Source of the DNA: RGIG426 sp045643425
Lineage (GTDB): Bacteria; Bacillota; Clostridia; Oscillospirales; Acutalibacteraceae
NCBI GenBank assembly: GCA_045643425.1
Contig: JAZUKW010000013.1
Location: 1 to 5,749, forward strand
Reading direction: 5' to 3'
Length of the DNA stretch: 5,749 nucleotides
Part shown: positions 4,144-5,749 of the stretch, one piece after another
Layout of the letters: every line of letters starts with the position of its first letter
How positions within the stretch are numbered: position 1 is the stretch's first letter
Notes under the pieces: model-generated
What the model was told of the DNA's origin: nothing
What the model saw: only the letters and a program-made list of their open reading frames with translations
Databases searched by the model: none
Program-made: the position numbers and the translations under genes

Positions 4144-5436
4144 GTGTTCGAGTCTTTAAAAGAAAAAAACACCTTTGCAAAATACGAAAAGCCGCTGTGG
4201 AACGTGTATCAAGTGGTATACTTCGCGATGCTGATTTTCGTTATCACCGTGCGCTATTACGAAACGTCCGCTTTTAACGGAAGCGGTTTTCAGCTTCCCT
4301 ATATCCTTTACCAGACCGTCTACTTTATCTCAAATATGATTTTGCCGTTTATGGTCGCCGCCAACGTGGCGTGTATTCTTTTGTCACTGTTGGGGCTCGC
4401 GACCGGGCCGTTCGTTTGGAAAAAGAGCGAAATGCTGTGTGGCCTTTTGTGCTTTGCCGTTATGCTCGTTCCGTATATTCTGTTTGACTACGCACAGCCG
4501 TATTGGTTCGCCGTGTTCATCTTCTGCGCCCACAACGTTGATTTCCGAAAAATCGTTAAAGTCTTCGTTCTTGCCTCCGCCGTCTTGTTCGCCGCTTTGT
4601 TCATCGGCAGCCTTGTCGGTCTTGTTCCCGATCTCGTCTTTTACCGCGCCGACGGGACCGCGCGCCATTCTTTCGGCTTCCACTACACCACCTGGCCGCC
4701 GACGCATCTGTTCTTCCTCGCCATTTGCTGGGCATGGCTGCGGCAGGAAAAGATCACCTACGCCGAAATTGCCGTCATCGGCGGGTTTGCCGCCTTTTCC
4801 TATATCGGCTGCAACGCGCGCACGTCGTTTATTTCGCTGTCGCTGCTCTTCGTGTTTTTGCTGTGGGCGAAGCTGCGCGCAAGAAAAACCGAAGATCTCC
4901 GCTATCCGATGACCAAGCCGCTGCAAATCGGCTGTGTGCTGTCTTACCCGCTTATCGCATTCGTGATGATGCTGTTGTCAGTGTTTTACAACGAGCAAAG
5001 CAAGCTGATGTCCACGTTAAACAACGTCACCAGTACGCGTTTGGCGCTCGGCCATACCGGGTTCTCTCGCTACGGCATTTTGCCGTTCGGTCAGGCGATC
5101 GAGATGAACACCGAGCCGCCGAAGGAGTATTTCTTCCTCGACTGCTCCTACATCAACATCCTGCTTCGTTACGGTTTTCTCGTTTTTCTCGCCGTTATGT
5201 TTATCTGCGTATACGCCTGCTGCCGCGAATGCCAAAAGAAGCGGTATATCCGGTTGGGGCTGCTCGCGATCGTGGCGGTCAAAATTTCGATGGAATATCA
5301 CATTATGGAAATCGACCACACGCCGATTTTGCTGTGTCTGCTCGCGTTTGATCCCGACGACGGCGAGGGCTTTAACCTCCGCGCGGCGTTCCCGAAGCGC
5401 AAAAAGACCGCCGAAAACCCTCCCGAAACCACATAA
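4144..5436 (+). CDS. Multi-pass membrane protein resembling Wzy-type polysaccharide polymerase
   Basis: A 430-aa integral membrane protein with about 10-11 hydrophobic segments, including ones near residues 21-38, 52-88, 98-117, 136-162, 186-199, 207-223, 228-242, 261-281, 339-360 and 369-386. Features that suggest a Wzy/O-antigen-ligase-like polymerase are: a mid-protein RHSFGFHYTTWPPTHLFF segment (174-191), like the R-x-S-x-G-F-x-H-P-N region; a long extracytoplasmic loop with TSTRLALGHTGFSRYGILPFGQ (297-317), like the RL-x-G-W...FG region; and DCSYINILLRYGFL (333-346), like the common DNSYLxLLxxYG. These are motif impressions, not a proven match. If correct, it would join lipid-linked glycan repeat units on the outer face of the membrane. 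The start is a GTG at 4144, supported by AAAGGAGG (4127-4134) 9 nt upstream. No glycosyltransferase, flippase or chain-length regulator is nearby, which is unusual for a polymerase; a ligase or an unrelated membrane protein remains possible. The C-terminal 25 or so residues are a charged cytoplasmic tail. Confidence 0.9.
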   Translation: MFESLKEKNTFAKYEKPLWNVYQVVYFAMLIFVITVRYYETSAFNGSGFQLPYILYQTVYFISNMILPFMVAANVACILLSLLGLATGPFVWKKSEMLCGLLCFAVMLVPYILFDYAQPYWFAVFIFCAHNVDFRKIVKVFVLASAVLFAALFIGSLVGLVPDLVFYRADGTARHSFGFHYTTWPPTHLFFLAICWAWLRQEKITYAEIAVIGGFAAFSYIGCNARTSFISLSLLFVFLLWAKLRARKTEDLRYPMTKPLQIGCVLSYPLIAFVMMLLSVFYNEQSKLMSTLNNVTSTRLALGHTGFSRYGILPFGQAIEMNTEPPKEYFFLDCSYINILLRYGFLVFLAVMFICVYACCRECQKKRYIRLGLLAIVAVKISMEYHIMEIDHTPILLCLLAFDPDDGEGFNLRAAFPKRKKTAENPPETT

Positions 5437-5438
5437 CA

Positions 5439-5466
5439 AAAACCCCGCTCGTCGAGCGGGGTTTTC
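5439..5466. terminator. Bidirectional terminator between convergent genes
   Basis: CCCCGCTC (5443-5450) pairs perfectly with GAGCGGGG (5454-5461) around a GTC loop. Runs of A before the stem and T after it provide a U-tract in both directions. It is shared by the Wzy-like gene (stop at 5434-5436) and the converging DUF711 gene (stop at 5477-5479). Confidence 0.94.
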
Positions 5467-5476
5467 TTTTGCTGTT

Positions 5477-5749
5477 TTAGTTTTTGAGGCTTTGCAGCGG
5501 AGCGGGGATGCGGCCGCCGCGAGCGATAAATTTTGCGGGAGAGGCGGTGTTGACCTTCATCACCGGGCCGGCGCCGAGCAGGCCGCCGAACGACAGCTCC
5601 TCGCCCACCGCCTTGCCGATCGCGGGAATCAGGCGCACGGCGGTCGTTTTGCTGTTGACCATACCGATCGCGGCTTCGTCCGCGATAATGCCGGACAGCA
5701 CCTCCGCCGGCGTATCGCCCGGGACGTTGATCATATCAAGTCCCACCGA
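5477..5749 (-). CDS. UPF0210/DUF711 protein, C-terminal part (runs off window)
   Basis: The last 90 residues are visible; the gene continues past the right edge, so no start can be given (the in-frame GTG at 5746 is a Val within the conserved SVGLDMI). The end matches the conserved C-terminus of the UPF0210/DUF711 family: GLDMINVPGDTPAEVLSGIIADEAAIGMVNSKTTAVRLIP, then FGGLLGAGPVM and FIARGGRIPAPLQSLKN. Full-length members are about 450 aa, so roughly four fifths is missing from view. The molecular function is not firmly known; a family member from Streptococcus has been crystallised as a structural-genomics target, and the gene is often found directly downstream of a small ACT-domain (UPF0237) gene. 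That partner, if present, would lie to the right of this window. The sequence looks intact with no frameshift. Confidence 0.95.
   Translation of the reverse strand, partial: SVGLDMINVPGDTPAEVLSGIIADEAAIGMVNSKTTAVRLIPAIGKAVGEELSFGGLLGAGPVMKVNTASPAKFIARGGRIPAPLQSLKN

Overview
The window looks like a piece of a moderately GC-rich genome from an anaerobic gut Firmicute, probably of the Oscillospiraceae/Ruminococcaceae type. The evidence is strong AAAGGAGG-type ribosome binding sites, sigma-A promoters with 17-bp spacers, U-tract terminators, a PyrR-type leader before a uracil permease, and two palindromic intergenic repeats of a kind I recall from gut Clostridia. The taxonomic call is inference; no rRNA or marker gene is present.

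Layout, left to right. (1) 40-732 (-): a 230-aa protein that resembles a RecF/SMC/YhaN-type ATPase head with the coiled coil removed and the Walker A motif destroyed. (2) 733-966: a divergent intergenic region with a perfect 14-bp inverted repeat and a textbook promoter for the next gene. (3) 967-1332 (+): a two-repeat DUF1508/YegP-like protein with its own terminator. (4) 1375-1665: no gene, but two structured palindromic elements (about 119 bp and 73 bp). (5) 1731-3071 (-): a UraA/PyrP-type uracil:H+ symporter, followed by a terminator at 1666-1694. It is preceded by a leader of about 200 nt holding a promoter, a PyrR-binding hairpin and an intrinsic terminator. (6) 3430-4041 (+): a zinc-ribbon membrane protein with its own promoter and terminator. 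(7) 4144-5436 (+): a multi-pass membrane protein resembling Wzy-type polysaccharide polymerases, with its own promoter and a terminator shared with the converging gene. (8) 5477-5749 (-): the C-terminal 90 residues of a UPF0210/DUF711 protein that runs off the right edge.

The genes do not form an operon. Most have their own promoter and terminator, so the window is a run of single-gene units. The one clear regulatory circuit is pyrimidine-responsive attenuation of the uracil permease. The most unusual items are the P-loop-less ATPase-like protein and the two repeats, whose stems differ between arms by pairing-preserving changes. I see no complete new multi-gene system such as a defence island, prophage, CRISPR array or biosynthetic cluster.
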